From NCBI GenBank assembly GCA_027257055.1, contig JAPVLO010000180.1, forward strand, positions 1,426,001 to 1,490,000: 64,000 nt of DNA. Reading direction: 5' to 3'. The notes beneath the pieces were generated by a model. The model was not told where the DNA came from, ran no database searches, and saw nothing but the letters and a program-made list of their open reading frames with translations. This DNA is from Cephalopachus bancanus. Lineage: Eukaryota; Chordata; Mammalia; Primates; Tarsiidae. Positions 11,407 to 22,077 of the stretch are shown here, one piece after another; the stretch's first letter is position 1; every line of letters begins with the position of its first letter. Both the position numbers and the translations under genes were made by a program.

Positions 11407-11612
11407 GGTCCCTGCCTAGGTGTGACGGTCATGGCAGGCTGTGGGGTGCGGGTCCCTGCCCGGCAGGCTGTGGGGTGTGGGTCCCTGCCCGGGTGTGACA
11501 CCCACAACAGGCCATGGGGTGCAGGTGTCTGCCCAGGTGTGATGGTCACAGCAGGCTATGGGGTGCGAGTCCCTGCCCAGGTGTGACAGTCGCAGCAGGC
11601 TGTGGGGCACAC
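11407..11612. repeat. Minisatellite, period 44 bp
   Basis: GGTCCCTGCC-like starts occur at 11407, 11451, 11480, 11524 and 11568. Units read GGTCCCTGCCCAGGTGTGAC, then a GGTCACAGCAGGCTGTGGGG-like half. The second unit has a 15-base internal deletion, which explains its 29-base spacing. Confidence 0.9.
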
Positions 11613-11699
11613 TTGGCATCTCTCCTGCTGCTGCCCCTTCCCTCCCTACCACCAGCCCCTCCAGGGTCACGTGCAGGAGGAGGGAGTTAGCCGTCTCGT

Positions 11700-11776
11700 G
11701 CTTTAGTGGGTGGTGACACATTGGAGTTCAGGGACAGTGGTGGTGACATGTTGGAGTTCAGGGACAGTGGGTCCTA
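11700..11776. repeat. Two-copy tandem duplication, period about 33 bp
   Basis: GGTGGTGACACATTGGAGTT and GGTGGTGACATGTTGGAGTT are each followed by CAGGGACAGTGG. The two copies differ by only two bases, so the duplication is young compared with nearby repeats. Confidence 0.85.
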
Positions 11777-11794
11777 GGGCAAGGCCTGGGGCAG

Positions 11795-11965
11795 ACAGGT
11801 CTCGTGTCCAGTCTCACTCCATCCTTAAGAGTGGCATGACCTCTGACAAGTGACTTAACCACAGGGATCCTCAGTTTTCCCTGCTGGGGGATGAGGGGAT
11901 GGTGCCTGCTTCACAGAGGAATCGCAGGCGCTGGGGATAATGTACGTAGTCACCAAGATTCAAGT
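11795..11965 (+). mobile_element. MIR SINE
   Basis: MIR core words appear in order: CATGACCTCTGACAAGTGAC, TTAACCACAGGGATCCTCAG, TTTTCCCTGCTGGGGGATGA, then GGATAATGTACGTAGTCACC. Confidence 0.75.
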
Positions 11966-13539
11966 ACTTAGCAGCTAATTTTCAGAAGCTGAGTCCCCCT
12001 TAGAGGTTGTGCTGGCAGAGGCCTGGTATGCGCTGGCCCTGCCTCCAGACTCCACAAGGTGTGGCCATCCCACTGCACCCCCACCCTTACCACCGTGACA
12101 ACACTCCCTGGCTCAGAGCACTGGAGAATGAGCACCAGGAGCACGGCAACTGTGGCCTGGAGTAGTGTGCCATCTTCGTTGGTCATAGGGAAATTCTAAA
12201 GCCCTTTCCCGACTGGCTGTGCGGTGTAGACAAGAGAACGGTCTTCACACCAACCAGGTGCGATGCTGCCCGCCCAGGGACAAGGAGGCCTCGGTTCCCT
12301 GCGGATCTCAGAGCAAGGGCCTCCGGTGGGCTCCTCCTTCCCTACCGTCTTCCAGCCATGGTCTCTTCACCACCTCTGTTTCCTCTGGATTGTACCCCAG
12401 GGAGGAAGCTTCCCTGTGGGGACAGTTTTCTTGCTGGACTAATTGAATGCAGGCCCTGGAGAGGAAGAACCAATGGTCCTTCCTCTTCTATCCCAGGGGT
12501 GTGTCCCTGACCTCCCCCATCCTCTCCCAAGTTGTGGGACCCCCTGGAGGTCGGAACAACAGGCCTGGCGCGGAGGCCCTGTTGCTGGTACCCTGGGCTG
12601 GATGGTGGCCAGTGGCTGATACACCTGCTCACCCATGAGACGTTCCCCACCGACCCTGCGCACGGGGTGGAGGGCGCTCTTCCTGCAGGTGGCTGGTGCA
12701 GCAGGCTGAGGGCTTCCTTCTCTCTTGTCCCGTGGTGACTGGGGTAGAGCTGGGGCCAGGGAAGAGACTCCAGGCCTCAACTCTGTGACTTCAAAACTGA
12801 CAGATGTGCCTTGAGGAGCCTGGCGTTTTAGATGGATGGAGAGCATTCTCTTCCTGAATCCTGGCAAGTGGCAAGCGCTTGACATGGTGGCGTGGGGCCA
12901 GGACTCGTGTCCTCCAGCCACAGGCTCTGCACCCAGCGCCTGTGAAGGAGGAGGGACCTGGGGCTCGGGAGGTGGTAGAGGTTTGGGACCCAGGAGCGCC
13001 CAGGCATGGTTTTGCCCCGACTGTCCTGGCTGTGGCCCTTGGATCATGGGCAAGGCCTCGAGTTCCCTCAGCAGGGAGGTCAGCCCAACCCCGGGACCAC
13101 GTGCCGCATGGGCTGTCTAATGGTCCAGCTCAGGGCACGTTCTTTTCTCTCCAGTGATAGGCCCCGTTGTCTGCCCAGGGAAGGAAGCAGGGCTGTCCCA
13201 GCCCCCTACATGCTCCCAGTGACCCTCAGAACCCCACAAGAAGTGGTTCTGCCCAGCTCTCTGGGTGGTGGGGTCTGCAGGGCGCAGGCACTGTGGCTGC
13301 CTGGTGTGATGGCTGCAAGCCCCTCCCCAACAGAAGCCCCTGCCCACCTCTCCCCTGCAGAGGCCGGTTCTCCTAGGGACGTTTGGGAACCCTAGGGGAA
13401 CCCGGTGGACTGATTCCTGAGGACCAGGCGCTGTGCCTTTGACCTTGGGGCTGACAACCCCCAGGACCCACAGGTGCCCTGCTGGTCCTTTGAATGCCTT
13501 TGGTCCCTTCCCCTTGGTGACAGTAGCAGCAGCCATCAT
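11966..13539. other. Unique GC-rich DNA
   Basis: No repeat or gene recognised. Frames up to 204 codons on the minus strand have no identifiable domain and overlap plus-strand frames of similar quality. Confidence 0.35.
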
Positions 13540-13738
13540 GTCCGAGCACGCACTCTGGCCGGGCACTATCAGTGAAAGAGCCCTTTGAAAGCCCGCCCGG
13601 CGCCATAGGGAAGGTGTAACCGTTGTCATCCCCAGTTCAACAAGCATGGAATCCGAGCCTTGGCCAGATGAGGAGACCAAGGCCCACAAAGCCCCGCCCA
13701 GACCACCACCTGGGACTCAAGCTCGTCCCTGTTCACCA
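13540..13738 (-). mobile_element. MIR SINE fragment
   Basis: Reverse-complement MIR words are seen: CCGGGCACTATCAGTGAAAG, CGTTGTCATCCCCAGTTCAA, CCAGATGAGGAGACCAAGGC and CCTGGGACTCAAGCTCGTCC. These correspond to the 'ccccattttacagatgaggaaactgaggc ... gggattcgaaccc' portion. Confidence 0.7.
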
Positions 13739-13830
13739 CTGCAGGGTATTCCATTGTGTGAATATCCCCCTCGTAACTGTCTTCAGTGGCAGCTGCTGTT
13801 ATGCCTGGTGTGGACCCTCCTAGGACCATT

Positions 13831-14110
13831 CTTTTTTGAGTCAGGGTCTCACTCTGTTGCCCAGGCTGCAGTGTAGTGGCACAATCATGACTCACCACAG
13901 CCTCTGTCTCATGGGCTCAGGCGATCCTCCAGCCTCAGCCTCCTGAGTAACTGGGACTGCAGGCATGCGCCACCACACCTGGCTAATTTTTTGTAGAGAT
14001 GAGTTCTCACATGTTTTTCAGGCTGATCTCAGGTTCCTGGCCTCAAGCGATCCTTCAGCCTCGGCCTCCCAAAGTGCTGGAATTACAGGCATGAGCCACT
14101 GCGCCTGGCC
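13831..14110 (-). mobile_element. AluJ-type SINE, full dimer
   Basis: GAGTCAGGGTCTCACTCTGT at the left, GAGTAACTGGGACTGCAGGC in the left arm, and CATGAGCCACTGCGCCTGGC at the right end. Both arms are present, oriented antisense. Confidence 0.9.
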
Positions 14111-14231
14111 CCTTCTAGGCCTTTTCTATGCCCAGATATATACACAGGCCCAAAAGTCCTCACGAGTGGACGGAGGTGCCCTAGACCATCAGCCCCATGT
14201 GGGTAGGAATTTTTATGTCTTTCCATCACTG

Positions 14232-14300
14232 TTGTACCCCCAGCAACTTAAGCTAACCTGGCATGTAGTAGGTATTCATACATATTTATTGAATGAATAC
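14232..14300 (+). mobile_element. MIR3/L2-like 3' fragment
   Basis: CCCCCAGCAACTTAAGC, CTGGCATGTAGTAGGTATTC and TTTATTGAATGAATAC resemble the ancient 'tggcacatagtaggtgctcaataaatatttgttgaatgaatg' tail. Confidence 0.5.
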
Positions 14301-14309
14301 ATATATAAA

Positions 14310-14930
14310 TACATGATTATGTTTTGTGGAGTTGAAAGAAAATCATACCATATTTATTTTCCATATTGTTTGGTTTTCTTTACTTAACCCAATGCCTTTC
14401 CCTGTCAGTGCACACATATCACCTCCTTATTTTTCATGGCTGTGTAATGCTCCACGGGCCGTCCAACCACTCTCTTGCTGATGGGCGTTGGGCAGCACCT
14501 CATTCTTGTGCTTCTACAGCTCTGAGGTAAACATCCTTGGCCGTGTCTCCTGGAGCACAGTGCAATAGACAGGAGTGCAGAACACACCTGGAAGTGAGTT
14601 TGAATGTGCTGGGTCTGAGAAGACACGTCCTTATTATTGTTTTTGCTATTGCCCAATGGCTCTCTGAAGCTTTTAAAACCTGTTTATACTCCCAATAGGA
14701 GTGTCTGAGTGTTCCCATGCATCCAGTCCACGTCTGGTCCTGTCTGGCGAGGCAAGGAGTGTGTGTTGTGTATAACCTTGCACTTTCTTGAGGGGTCATG
14801 AAGCTCAACCAACAATTTCCACTTATGATTTCAATAAATGTTTAGTCTTCTAATCATAAACGATATCTATAAAATATTAGTTTTTTCAGGTATAGTATGA
14901 TGTACTCGATTTGCATATTGACCTTTGGCT
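14310..14930 (-). mobile_element. L1 remnant, antisense 3' part
   Basis: The plus strand reads as the complement of an old mammalian L1 3' region: CCACTCTCTTGCTGATGGGC, then GGAAGTGAGTTTGAATGTGCTGGG, and CCCAATAGGAGTGTCTGAGT. These correspond to the common 'cctgttgatgggcatttaggttg' and 'ctagaagtggaattgctggg' words. It is interrupted on the right by a MaLR LTR. Confidence 0.65.
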
Positions 14931-15276
14931 TAGCCTGTTCTGGCTACTATAACAAAATGCTATAGACTGGGCAGTTTGTAAACAACAGAAATAGACTTCT
15001 TATGGTTCTGGAGACTGGGAAGTCCAAGTTCAAGACACTGGCATGTTCGGTGTCTGATGAAGGTTCTCTGGTCCACAGATAGCTTTTCTAGCTGTGTTCT
15101 CACATGGTGGAGAAGCCCCCGGCTTCTCATCCTTTTACAAGGGTTCTCATCTGTTACAAGGCTCTGCCCTGTGACCTGATTCCTCCCAAAGGCTCCCCCT
15201 CCTCACACCATTACTGTGGGGGTCGGGACGTAAGCAGAAGAATCTGGTGACATAAACGCTCAGTCCATTGCAGTCT
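14931..15276 (-). mobile_element. MaLR (MLT1/MST-type) solo LTR, antisense
   Basis: Starts AGCCTGTTCTGGCTACTATAAC, continues AGACTGGGCAGTTTG, TTATGGTTCTGGAGACTGGG, GGTGTCTGATGAAGG and CTCACATGGTGGAGAAG, and ends CTCAGTCCATTGCAG. These are the hallmark words of the ERVL-MaLR LTR family read from the opposite strand. No internal retroviral sequence is attached, so it is a solo LTR inserted between L1 pieces. Confidence 0.75.
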
Positions 15277-15289
15277 TATCACCAGCAAC

Positions 15290-17335
15290 CTTGGGTTCTT
15301 ATTAATTCTAGCACTGTGCCATAAATCCTTTTAGGTCTGTGTAGAAGATTGCATCATCGGCAGATAATGTGAATTTCACTTCTTCCTTTCCAGCATTTAA
15401 ACCTTTATTTCTTCTTCTTGCCTTAATGTGCTGTCCAGGGAATGTCCAGTGCAGAGTTGGATGGAAGTGGAGATGGCGGACAGCCTTGTGCTGTCCTTTT
15501 TGTTTTTTGAGTTGGAGTCTCATTCCATTGCCCAGGCTGGAGTGCAGTGGCACACTCACGGCCACGCCAGCGTTGACCCGCTGGGCTCTGGAGGTCCTTC
15601 TACTTTAGCTTTCCAAGTAGTCGGAACTACAGGTGCGCACTACCATGCCCGGCTAATATTTGATTTATTGTAGAGACGAGGTCTTGCCCAAGTTGCCCAG
15701 GCGGGTCTTGAACCTGCGGGCTCAGGCAATCCACTGGCCTCGGTCTCCCAAAGTGCTGGGATTACAGGCTGAGCCACCAAGCCCAACACTTGTATTGTTC
15801 TTAACTAAAGAGCAGGCCTCTGGCACATCGCCACTCAGTGTCTTGGCAGTGTGTGGTTGGCGCCTTGTCAGGTCAGGGAGGTGTAATTAGGGTCCTGGTT
15901 GGCTAGGAGTTTAGTCAGGAAGAACTTGAATCTTGTTGGGCATCTCCCTGCTGCGATGGTCACACAACTAGCCTCCTTTAATCCTTTATGCTGGGAAACG
16001 ACTCCAGCCGATCTTCCAACACTGAGCCCATTTTCCAATTTTTTGGAAAAGTTCAACTTGATAAAGATATAGACTTTAAAATGTGTTTCTGTATTTGGTG
16101 TATCCATTTTTTCCCCAGCTTTATTCATTACAGGTGAGATTAACCTGTAATTTATCTTTGTGAAACTTTCCTGGTCTGAAGTTTTGAATCACCTTTTACT
16201 GAGTCGTCTTTCCTTTCTTGTCCTCTGAGAAGATTATACATAAGAGGAAATGGTTTACTTGTTGCAGGCTTGATAGAACTTGCCTGTAGAACCACCTGGG
16301 CCTCTTGTTTTCTCTGTGGAAAGATTTGAAAGTGGCGATTGAATGTGTCTGATGGTTATAAGACTCATCAGGCTTATAACTCATCAGTGCTGGTTTCAGA
16401 ATCCATCTTTTGCACATTCGTCTAGGATTTGCCCCTTTTATTTAAGTTTTCAAATATACATCGGCAGACAGTCCTTCATATTATTTTTATGATCTTTTAA
16501 AACCATTATAGTATCTGCAGTTAGGTTTATACTTTCTTTTCTAATGTTATCTGATTTTCTTTTTCTCCTCCTCTCTAATCAGTGTCACCAGAGGTTAGTC
16601 TTTTAAAGAGATATTAATATACTTTGTCAATATTTTCTATTTACCTTGTGCTTTATTAATTTCTTGTTTTTATAGTCTACTCTCCATACTCATTTCATTC
16701 TGCTGGATTTTTTTCTAACAGCTTGTAACTAATCAATCTTTTAAAACATAATAATTCAAGGCTATGCATTTCCCTCTGCATACTGCTTTATCTGCATTCT
16801 ACAAGTTTGATAGAAAGTATTTTTATCCTCTTATAGTATCTACATTTCTATTATTATTTTTATATCTGATCAGTGTTCTAAAATTTATAAATATAATTTT
16901 CATTTCTATTTGTTTTTAATTATCATTTGTTACTGATTTTTAATTTAGTTGCATTAAGATTAGAGAATATGGACTGTGCTACTCTTGGGAATGTTTTGAA
17001 ACTGCTCTGTATCTTCTGATCGGTTTTAAAAATTGTTCTCTGTGAACTCAAGAGTATGTGCTCTCTAATTTGGGCTGCAGGGCTTTGCATGAAATCAAAC
17101 TCACTAATTGGTCAAAGTTAAAAGTTCCAAACTTTTATATCCTTGCTTATTATATCTATTTGACAAGAGTTTCTACGTTTTTCACTTGAATGTGTGTTGG
17201 CTCGTTTCTTTGTCCTTTTATTAAATCTTTCTTCACATATTTTGTGACTTTTTCTGGGTTTACAGTTTTAGGGTTGTCAGTTATTTCTGCACTTTGAACA
17301 TATTTTCTACTATCTCTATTCTGTTGTTTTTTTTC
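15290..17335 (-). mobile_element. L1 remnant, antisense ORF2 region
   Basis: AT-rich sequence complementary to an ancient L1 (L1M-type) ORF2. Recognisable words are TGCATCATCGGCAGATAATG, CACTTCTTCCTTTCCAGC, CCTGTAATTTATCTTTGTG and AACTCAAGAGTATGTGCTCT. It is interrupted by the Alu at 15497-15788. The reading frame is destroyed by many stops, so no protein is encoded. Confidence 0.7.
15497..15788 (-). mobile_element. Alu SINE, derived strepsirrhine-type
   Basis: Carries the lineage features seen in several other copies here: GAGTTGGAGTCTCATTCC, TTCCAAGTAGTCGGAACTAC, TGATTTATTGTAGAGACGAG and GATTACAGGCTGAGCCACCAAGC (GT absent from CAGGCGTGAG). It is inserted inside L1, and flanking CTTGTGCTGTCC and CTTGTATTGTTC may be a diverged target-site duplication. 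Confidence 0.9.
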
Positions 17336-17780
17336 AGGTTACTGTGGTGGATTTGGCTGACTAGGAAGTAATATGCACCCCCAGACACATACAGATATAC
17401 ACACACCCCACACACTCCTGCCCTGGCCAGGATGGCCAGGGTAACACCCACCACAACCTGAAAAATGATGTTTTGAGGCTTCAAACCAAGAGAGTGACAG
17501 TGTCAGCTTCCTGGAAAGGAGGGAGAACAAAATTCAGAGCTCAGTAGAAGCTGAAGCCCAAAGTCTTACAGGCAGGGGAATCTATTGTAGGATAGAATGG
17601 GGGTGGACTGGGGAACCAAGTCCCTTAAGGTGGGGGAACTCATGGATGGGTCCCTGCCTTTGGGAAACCAGTGGCATAACCCCAGGAGTCAAGAAGGCAG
17701 CTTCTTCTGTAAAATGAGAACTGTAAACACTACTCACCAGCCCAGGGAATTCACTCTGTCTTTCAAGGACCTGGAGTGAA
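17336..17780. other. Junction DNA with short low-complexity stretch
   Basis: CACCCCCAGACACATACAGA and following ACACACACCCCACACACTCC form a short CA-rich patch. The rest could be part of an L1 5' region but I could not assign it firmly. Confidence 0.3.
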
Positions 17781-17940
17781 AAGCAGACAGAAACAAAAAT
17801 GAGAAAAATGCCAGATAAAAAAAATGGAACCCCAAGCTGATAGTATACCTGAAACAGATAAGACCCTCCATTAAAGACAGAAACTCTTCAAGGGACGAAA
17901 TACAGGTTTTTGCTATTTGTAGGAGACACACATACAATTT

Positions 17941-18230
17941 TTTTTTTTTAGTCAGAGTCTCACTCTGTCACTCAGGCTGGAGTACAGTGGCACGCTCACA
18001 GCCACTGCAGTCTTGACCTGCTGCACAAGGCCATCCTTCTGCCTCAGCCTTCCAAGTAGCTGGAACTACAGGCACGTGCCATCACGTCTGGCCAATTTTT
18101 TTTGATTTACTGTAGAGATAAAGTCTCGTCGTGTTGCTCAGGCTGGTCTCAAACCAACCCCTGAACTCAGGCCTCTCACCTCTGCCTTCTAAAGTGCTGG
18201 GATTGCAGGCATGAGCCACCATGGCTGGCT
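17941..18230 (-). mobile_element. Alu SINE with target-site duplication
   Basis: T-run, GTCAGAGTCTCACTCTGTCA, TTCCAAGTAGCTGGAACTAC, TTTGATTTACTGTAGAGATA and CATGAGCCACCATGGCTGGC. The element is flanked by GACACACATACAATTT on the left and GACACACATGCAATTT on the right. This near-perfect 16-base target-site duplication marks a retrotransposed insertion. Confidence 0.92.
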
Positions 18231-18261
18231 GACACACATGCAATTTAGTAGTTTAAATGAA

Positions 18262-18319
18262 TTAAAAAACATTGCAGCCCCAGACACCAACACAAAACTG
18301 GGGCTGCAATGTTTTTTAA
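18262..18319. repeat. Perfect 22-bp inverted repeat with 14-base loop
   Basis: The left arm 18262-18283 begins TTAAAAAACATTGCAG and ends CCCCAG. The right arm 18298-18319 is its exact reverse complement, beginning CTGGGG and ending GTTTTTTAA. The loop is ACACCAACACAAAA. Pairing stops abruptly outside the arms (A opposite C). Confidence 0.95.
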
Positions 18320-18477
18320 CAACGTAGACTACAAAGAGAAATCATCAATGAGCAGAACCATTGCTTAGTTATAAAAGGGACAGTCCATTAGGACTTGTAA
18401 CAGTTATGAGTGTCTATGTGCCTAACAACATAGCCTTAACATAAGGGAAGCAGAAATTGAAAGAGTTGAACGGAGTA

Positions 18478-18774
18478 GGCTGGGCTCGGTGGCTCAGCCT
18501 GTAATCCCAGCATTTTAGCAGGCTGTGGCGAGTGGATTGCCTGAGCCCGTGGGTTCAAGACCAGCCCAGGCAACTTGGCAAGACCTCATCTCTACAATAA
18601 CTAAAAATTAGCTGGGCGTGGTAGCACACACCTGTAGTTCTAGCTGCTTGGAAGGCTGAGGCGGAAGGATCGCCGGAGCCCAGCAGGTCGAGGCTGCAGT
18701 GGCCAGGAGTGTGCCACTGCACTCCAGTCTGGGCAACGGAGTGAGACTCCAACTCAAAAAAAGAAAAAAGAAAG
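18478..18774 (+). mobile_element. Alu SINE, sense, with target-site duplication
   Basis: GGCTGGGCTCGGTGGCTCAG at the 5' end (derived form with GCTCAGCCTG instead of GCTCACGCCTG), ATCTCTACAATAACTAAAAA at the linker, and a tail AAAAAAAGAAAAAAGAAAG. Flanks GAAAGAGTTGAACGGAG and GAAAGAATTGAATGGGG look like a 17-base target-site duplication with three differences. Confidence 0.93.
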
Positions 18775-18900
18775 AATTGAATGGGGCAAAGAACAAGCTG
18801 CAGTAACTATAGGAGAGTTTAAGCACAGCTTTTGTAAACAGATCAAAGAGATACACACTAGAAAGGCTGTCAGTTCCAACAAGTCAAGTAACATGTACAA

Positions 18901-19599
18901 CCCTGGGATCTGTATGGGGCCCTGCGGCCTACACATGGAAGCAGCACTTTCTTTCCAGGCATGCTTCTGTAGAAACTCACCACGAACAAGCCCACCATGG
19001 ACATCTCAGCAAGTGCCAAAGGCTCAGCAACATGCAGGCCACACGCTCTGCTGTCATATGATGCCACCAGGAATCCGTGATGGAAAAACCTTCCCTCTGC
19101 TTCAGCCACAGGTCGCCCTGCCTTTGGTGCTAGGACCACAGCAGCAGAACTCAGGGAAGGGCGGGACAGCCATGAGACAGGAGGAGGCTAGACGTGGTGC
19201 TTCTCAGTGAACCTGGAGAACGTGCTGTGTCCCTTTCTTGACATGAACGATGGCCTGATTGTGATATTTACAGCCCCCCGTGTCTTCAGCATGCGATCAG
19301 CTGAGTCTTGTTAGTGGCTGACCACCCCAGGGCCGGGTGGACAGGAGAACCCTCGGAGAGAGGAGCTTACCCACCAAAGTGCCGGAGACATCCCCCTAGC
19401 AGTGCTGAGACTCAGGTGCATGCGTCTTGATATACGAGTCATTGTTTTTTCCATGGGTGTGTGTCTGGACTAAGGTTCTGCTAGCAGCCCCGAGCCGTGC
19501 TCATCACCATGCCCGGCTCCTAGCAAGGGACGACTTTAGCACTTGCTCGTTGAATGGGTGTTGAATCATGTTACTAATTTCCACATGGGGATTTGCGTT
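18901..19599. other. Unique DNA
   Basis: No element recognised with confidence. Confidence 0.35.
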
Positions 19600-20205
19600 T
19601 ATTTATTGCTAAACAGCTATTTTCTCATGGCAAAAGGGATGCCTGCTCATTGCAGAGAATTTGGAAAAAATAGAAAATCGAGAGCAGAGATTTAAATCTC
19701 CCATTGTCCTCTCAATAGGTATTTTATGAAACGTATTTTAGTGGCTGCGCTCTGTGTATGTGCTCAACATTTAGGCTGTTTCCACATCTTTCCTGGTATA
19801 AATAATGTGTGGCAAGAACCACCACACTTTCTTTATTTCCTGAAGATAAATCCCTAGAGCTGGAATGACTATGTCCAAGGGAGGGAAGTCTTTAAAGGTG
19901 CTGGTAAATACTCCACATTTCCTTCCTTGAAGCTTTACTAATTTGCATTCCCCAGGGTAAGAAAGTATTAGCTTCTGTGTACCCGCATTCACATTGGGTA
20001 CTTTTTTTCTTTTTCCCCTTTTAAGGTTGACTGTTTACTGAAGGCTTAAATACACAGAAGATGCAGGCGCCGTAGGTGTGTGGGTGCATTATTCCACAGT
20101 GACTATATGCATGAACCAGTGCCTAGATTGTGACCCAGAAGGTTTTTGGCACCCAGAAGCCCTCATGGACCCTGGCAGTCACTAGCACATTCCAAGGTGT
20201 AGTCT
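19600..20205 (-). mobile_element. L1 remnant, antisense 3' end (left part)
   Basis: Reads as the complement of an old L1 3' region: CATTTAGGCTGTTTCCACAT, GATAAATCCCTAGAGCTGGAATGACTATG split over neighbouring words, then TTAAATACACAGAAGATGCA and GGCACCCAGAAGCCCTCATG. The element appears to resume at about 20775 after a MaLR LTR insertion, though two L1 fragments may be abutting here. Confidence 0.65.
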
Positions 20206-20454
20206 CCCGTTTTGTGCTGCTTTAAAGGAACACCCGAGGCTGCCTCATTTACAAAGACATGTTTATTTGTCTCACAGCTCTTCACAGCACTAGTGTCTGC
20301 TTCTGGGGAGGCCTCAGGAAGCTACTACAGTCATGGTGGAAGGTGGGGAGGGAGCAGGCGTGTCCCATGGCGAGAGGGGAAGTGAGAGAGAGGGAGGGAA
20401 GGGGGAGGGAGGGAGGTAGGGGAGAGAGAGGGGAGGAGGAGGGAGTGAGGGGGG

Positions 20455-20525
<71 letters not shown>

Positions 20526-20540
20526 AGGGAGGGAGGGAGG

Positions 20541-20598
<58 letters not shown>

Positions 20599-20772
20599 GC
20601 ACCAGGCTTTTCTTAACACCAGACTCAGGTGAGCTCATTAGGGGACAGTGCCAAGCTGTCCCTGAGGGATCCGCCCCATGACCCAAGCACTTCCTACCAG
20701 GCCCCGCCTCCAGCACTGGGGGTCACATTTCAACACGAGATTTCAGGGGACAATACCCCGACCGCATCACAA
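20206..20772 (-). mobile_element. MaLR (THE1/MST-type) LTR, antisense, carrying a GA microsatellite
   Basis: Left part: TTTTGTGCTGCTTTAAAGGA, GTTTATTTGTCTCACAGCTC, CATGGTGGAAGGTGGGGAGG. Right part: TGAGCTCATTAGGGGACAGT, CCTACCAGGCCCCGCCTCCA and CATTTCAACACGAGATTTCA. These are MST/THE1-like LTR words seen from the opposite strand. About 220 bases of purine-only repeat have expanded inside it. Confidence 0.7.
20378..20597. repeat. (GA)n / purine-only microsatellite
   Basis: Almost uninterrupted purine tract: GGGA-type units first, then long perfect GA runs split by a GGGA block near 20515-20545. Both GA runs exceed 40 bases. The pure purine strand with mirror symmetry could form triplex (H-DNA). 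Confidence 0.97.
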
Positions 20773-21165
20773 GGGTGATCACTACCCTGATGCTGGTGTC
20801 TTGCCTAATTTGAACTTCGCATATGACCTTGACGTAAGTCACGTGGTCTTACTCTTCTTCAGAGTCTGCCTGACTTCACCCAACACTGTGTTTGGGAACA
20901 CATCACACTGCTGCGTGCAGTTGGTTTGTGCGTTCTCATGTCTGCATGGCCTTCACCCCAGACTGCACAGAATTTCGGCGTCTCACTGCAGGTGGGCATG
21001 TGGGTGTCTTCTGGGTCATGACTGTTGCATTCATGGCTGTCGAGAACACCCTTGTGCCTGTCTTCTGGTGAATGACTGTGAGCATATCTGTTAGCTACGT
21101 GTACCTAGAGCTGGAATTGCTGAGTCATCGCACGATATCATCTCGTAAAGCGGAATAACAGCTCA
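20773..21165 (-). mobile_element. L1 remnant, antisense (right part)
   Basis: AGAGTCTGCCTGACTTCACC, GTTGGTTTGTGCGTTCTCATG, ATGACTGTTGCATTCATGGC and GTACCTAGAGCTGGAATTGC, followed by TGAGTCATCG. These are complements of an L1 3' passage normally reading 'tctggcttctttcactcaac ... cctaggagtggaattgctgggtcat'. It probably continues the L1 at 19600-20205. Confidence 0.65.
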
Positions 21166-22077
21166 TTGGGAACGTCAGGCTGACTAGGTGGTGAGTGTTG
21201 GTTGGGCCTTGGGGTCTACCCTGGCGTTCTTGTATCATGACTTGCTGGGGTCTGTCTGTCCTGGTGGGTGTGACCATGTGGACACATAGATGCTTGTGCT
21301 TAGGATTTGCACATGGACGTTCCCAGGTGTGTGTGCTCATGTGGTCGGAGTGGGGTGTGCAGGTGGCTGTGAGCAGGGATGGGGGTGCTTTTGCAGGGAC
21401 CTGTGTCCCAGGCATGCTCAGAGGGCTCGGGGTGGATTGTGCAAGCTTGAACAGCCAAAATGCTGGGGCGCAGGGTCAGTTGGTGGTGGTGTCATCGAGG
21501 GCCTGGAGCCGGGCAGTGTCCTCAGGGAAGTGCTGTTCTGTGGGGACCCAGCCAGAGCCCAGTGGACACTCAAGGGGTGGCATGACAGACGGTGCTGGAG
21601 GGCCAGGAGTGGCCTCTGTTCTGGGTGACATAGCAGGAGCCAAGGGCCACACAGTGCTGTGCTGCCACTGCCCCCGGCCCACAGAAGCTGCTGTTACCAG
21701 AAGACAGCCCCTCACACCAGCCCGTGCTTGTCTTTGTTTTGTCTTGGCTGTTTTCCAGGGCAGTTGGGACATGGTTCTCATGATGGAGGCTGCCATGGCC
21801 TGCCCGGTTTGCCTGCAGCCACCTGCGAGGGAGCCGGCCTGGAGCCGTGCACGGAGTCACCGTGGCCTCTCTGTCCTTCTCGTTTTCTGCCATGTTGACC
21901 ATGAGAGACTGAGGGGGTACAGGGGGCCTTGCCAGCCTGTCACCTTGGACGGAGGAGGGCCCATGGGCGTGAGTGCCGGCTTTCCTCCTAGGGCCTTCTG
22001 ACGGTGGAGCAATTGGCAAACAGTGTTACAGGAGCAGGGATGGTGGGTGACCAGCTCCACTGCTGCTCTCTGAGCCC
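21166..22077. other. Unique GC-rich DNA
   Basis: No repeat recognised. The 268-codon plus-strand frame at 21195-22001 is the longest in the window. It has many cysteine, tryptophan and glycine codons, no recognisable domain, and is overlapped by equally open minus-strand frames, so I do not call it a gene. Confidence 0.4.

Larger units (their letters stand above)
17781..18900 (+). mobile_element. L1 remnant, sense strand, split by two Alus
   Basis: The pieces outside the two Alus read like sense L1 ORF2: ATAAAAGGGACAGTCCATTA, GTGTCTATGTGCCTAACAAC, GCAGAAATTGAAAGAGTTG and ACTATAGGAGAGTTTAAGCA. These match the conserved 'ataaaagggtcaattcatcaggaag ... tatgcacctaacaac' passage. An unexpected perfect inverted repeat lies within it at 18262-18319. 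Confidence 0.65.

Noticed and set aside
20259..20716. Open frames of about 140 codons encoding Arg-Glu or Ser-Leu repeats
   Set aside because: Produced by the GA/TC microsatellite, which is stop-free in several frames.
21195..22001. 268-codon plus-strand open frame, the longest in the window
   Set aside because: No recognisable domain, composition follows GC-rich non-coding DNA, overlapping minus-strand frames are equally open, and no splice structure or promoter supports it.
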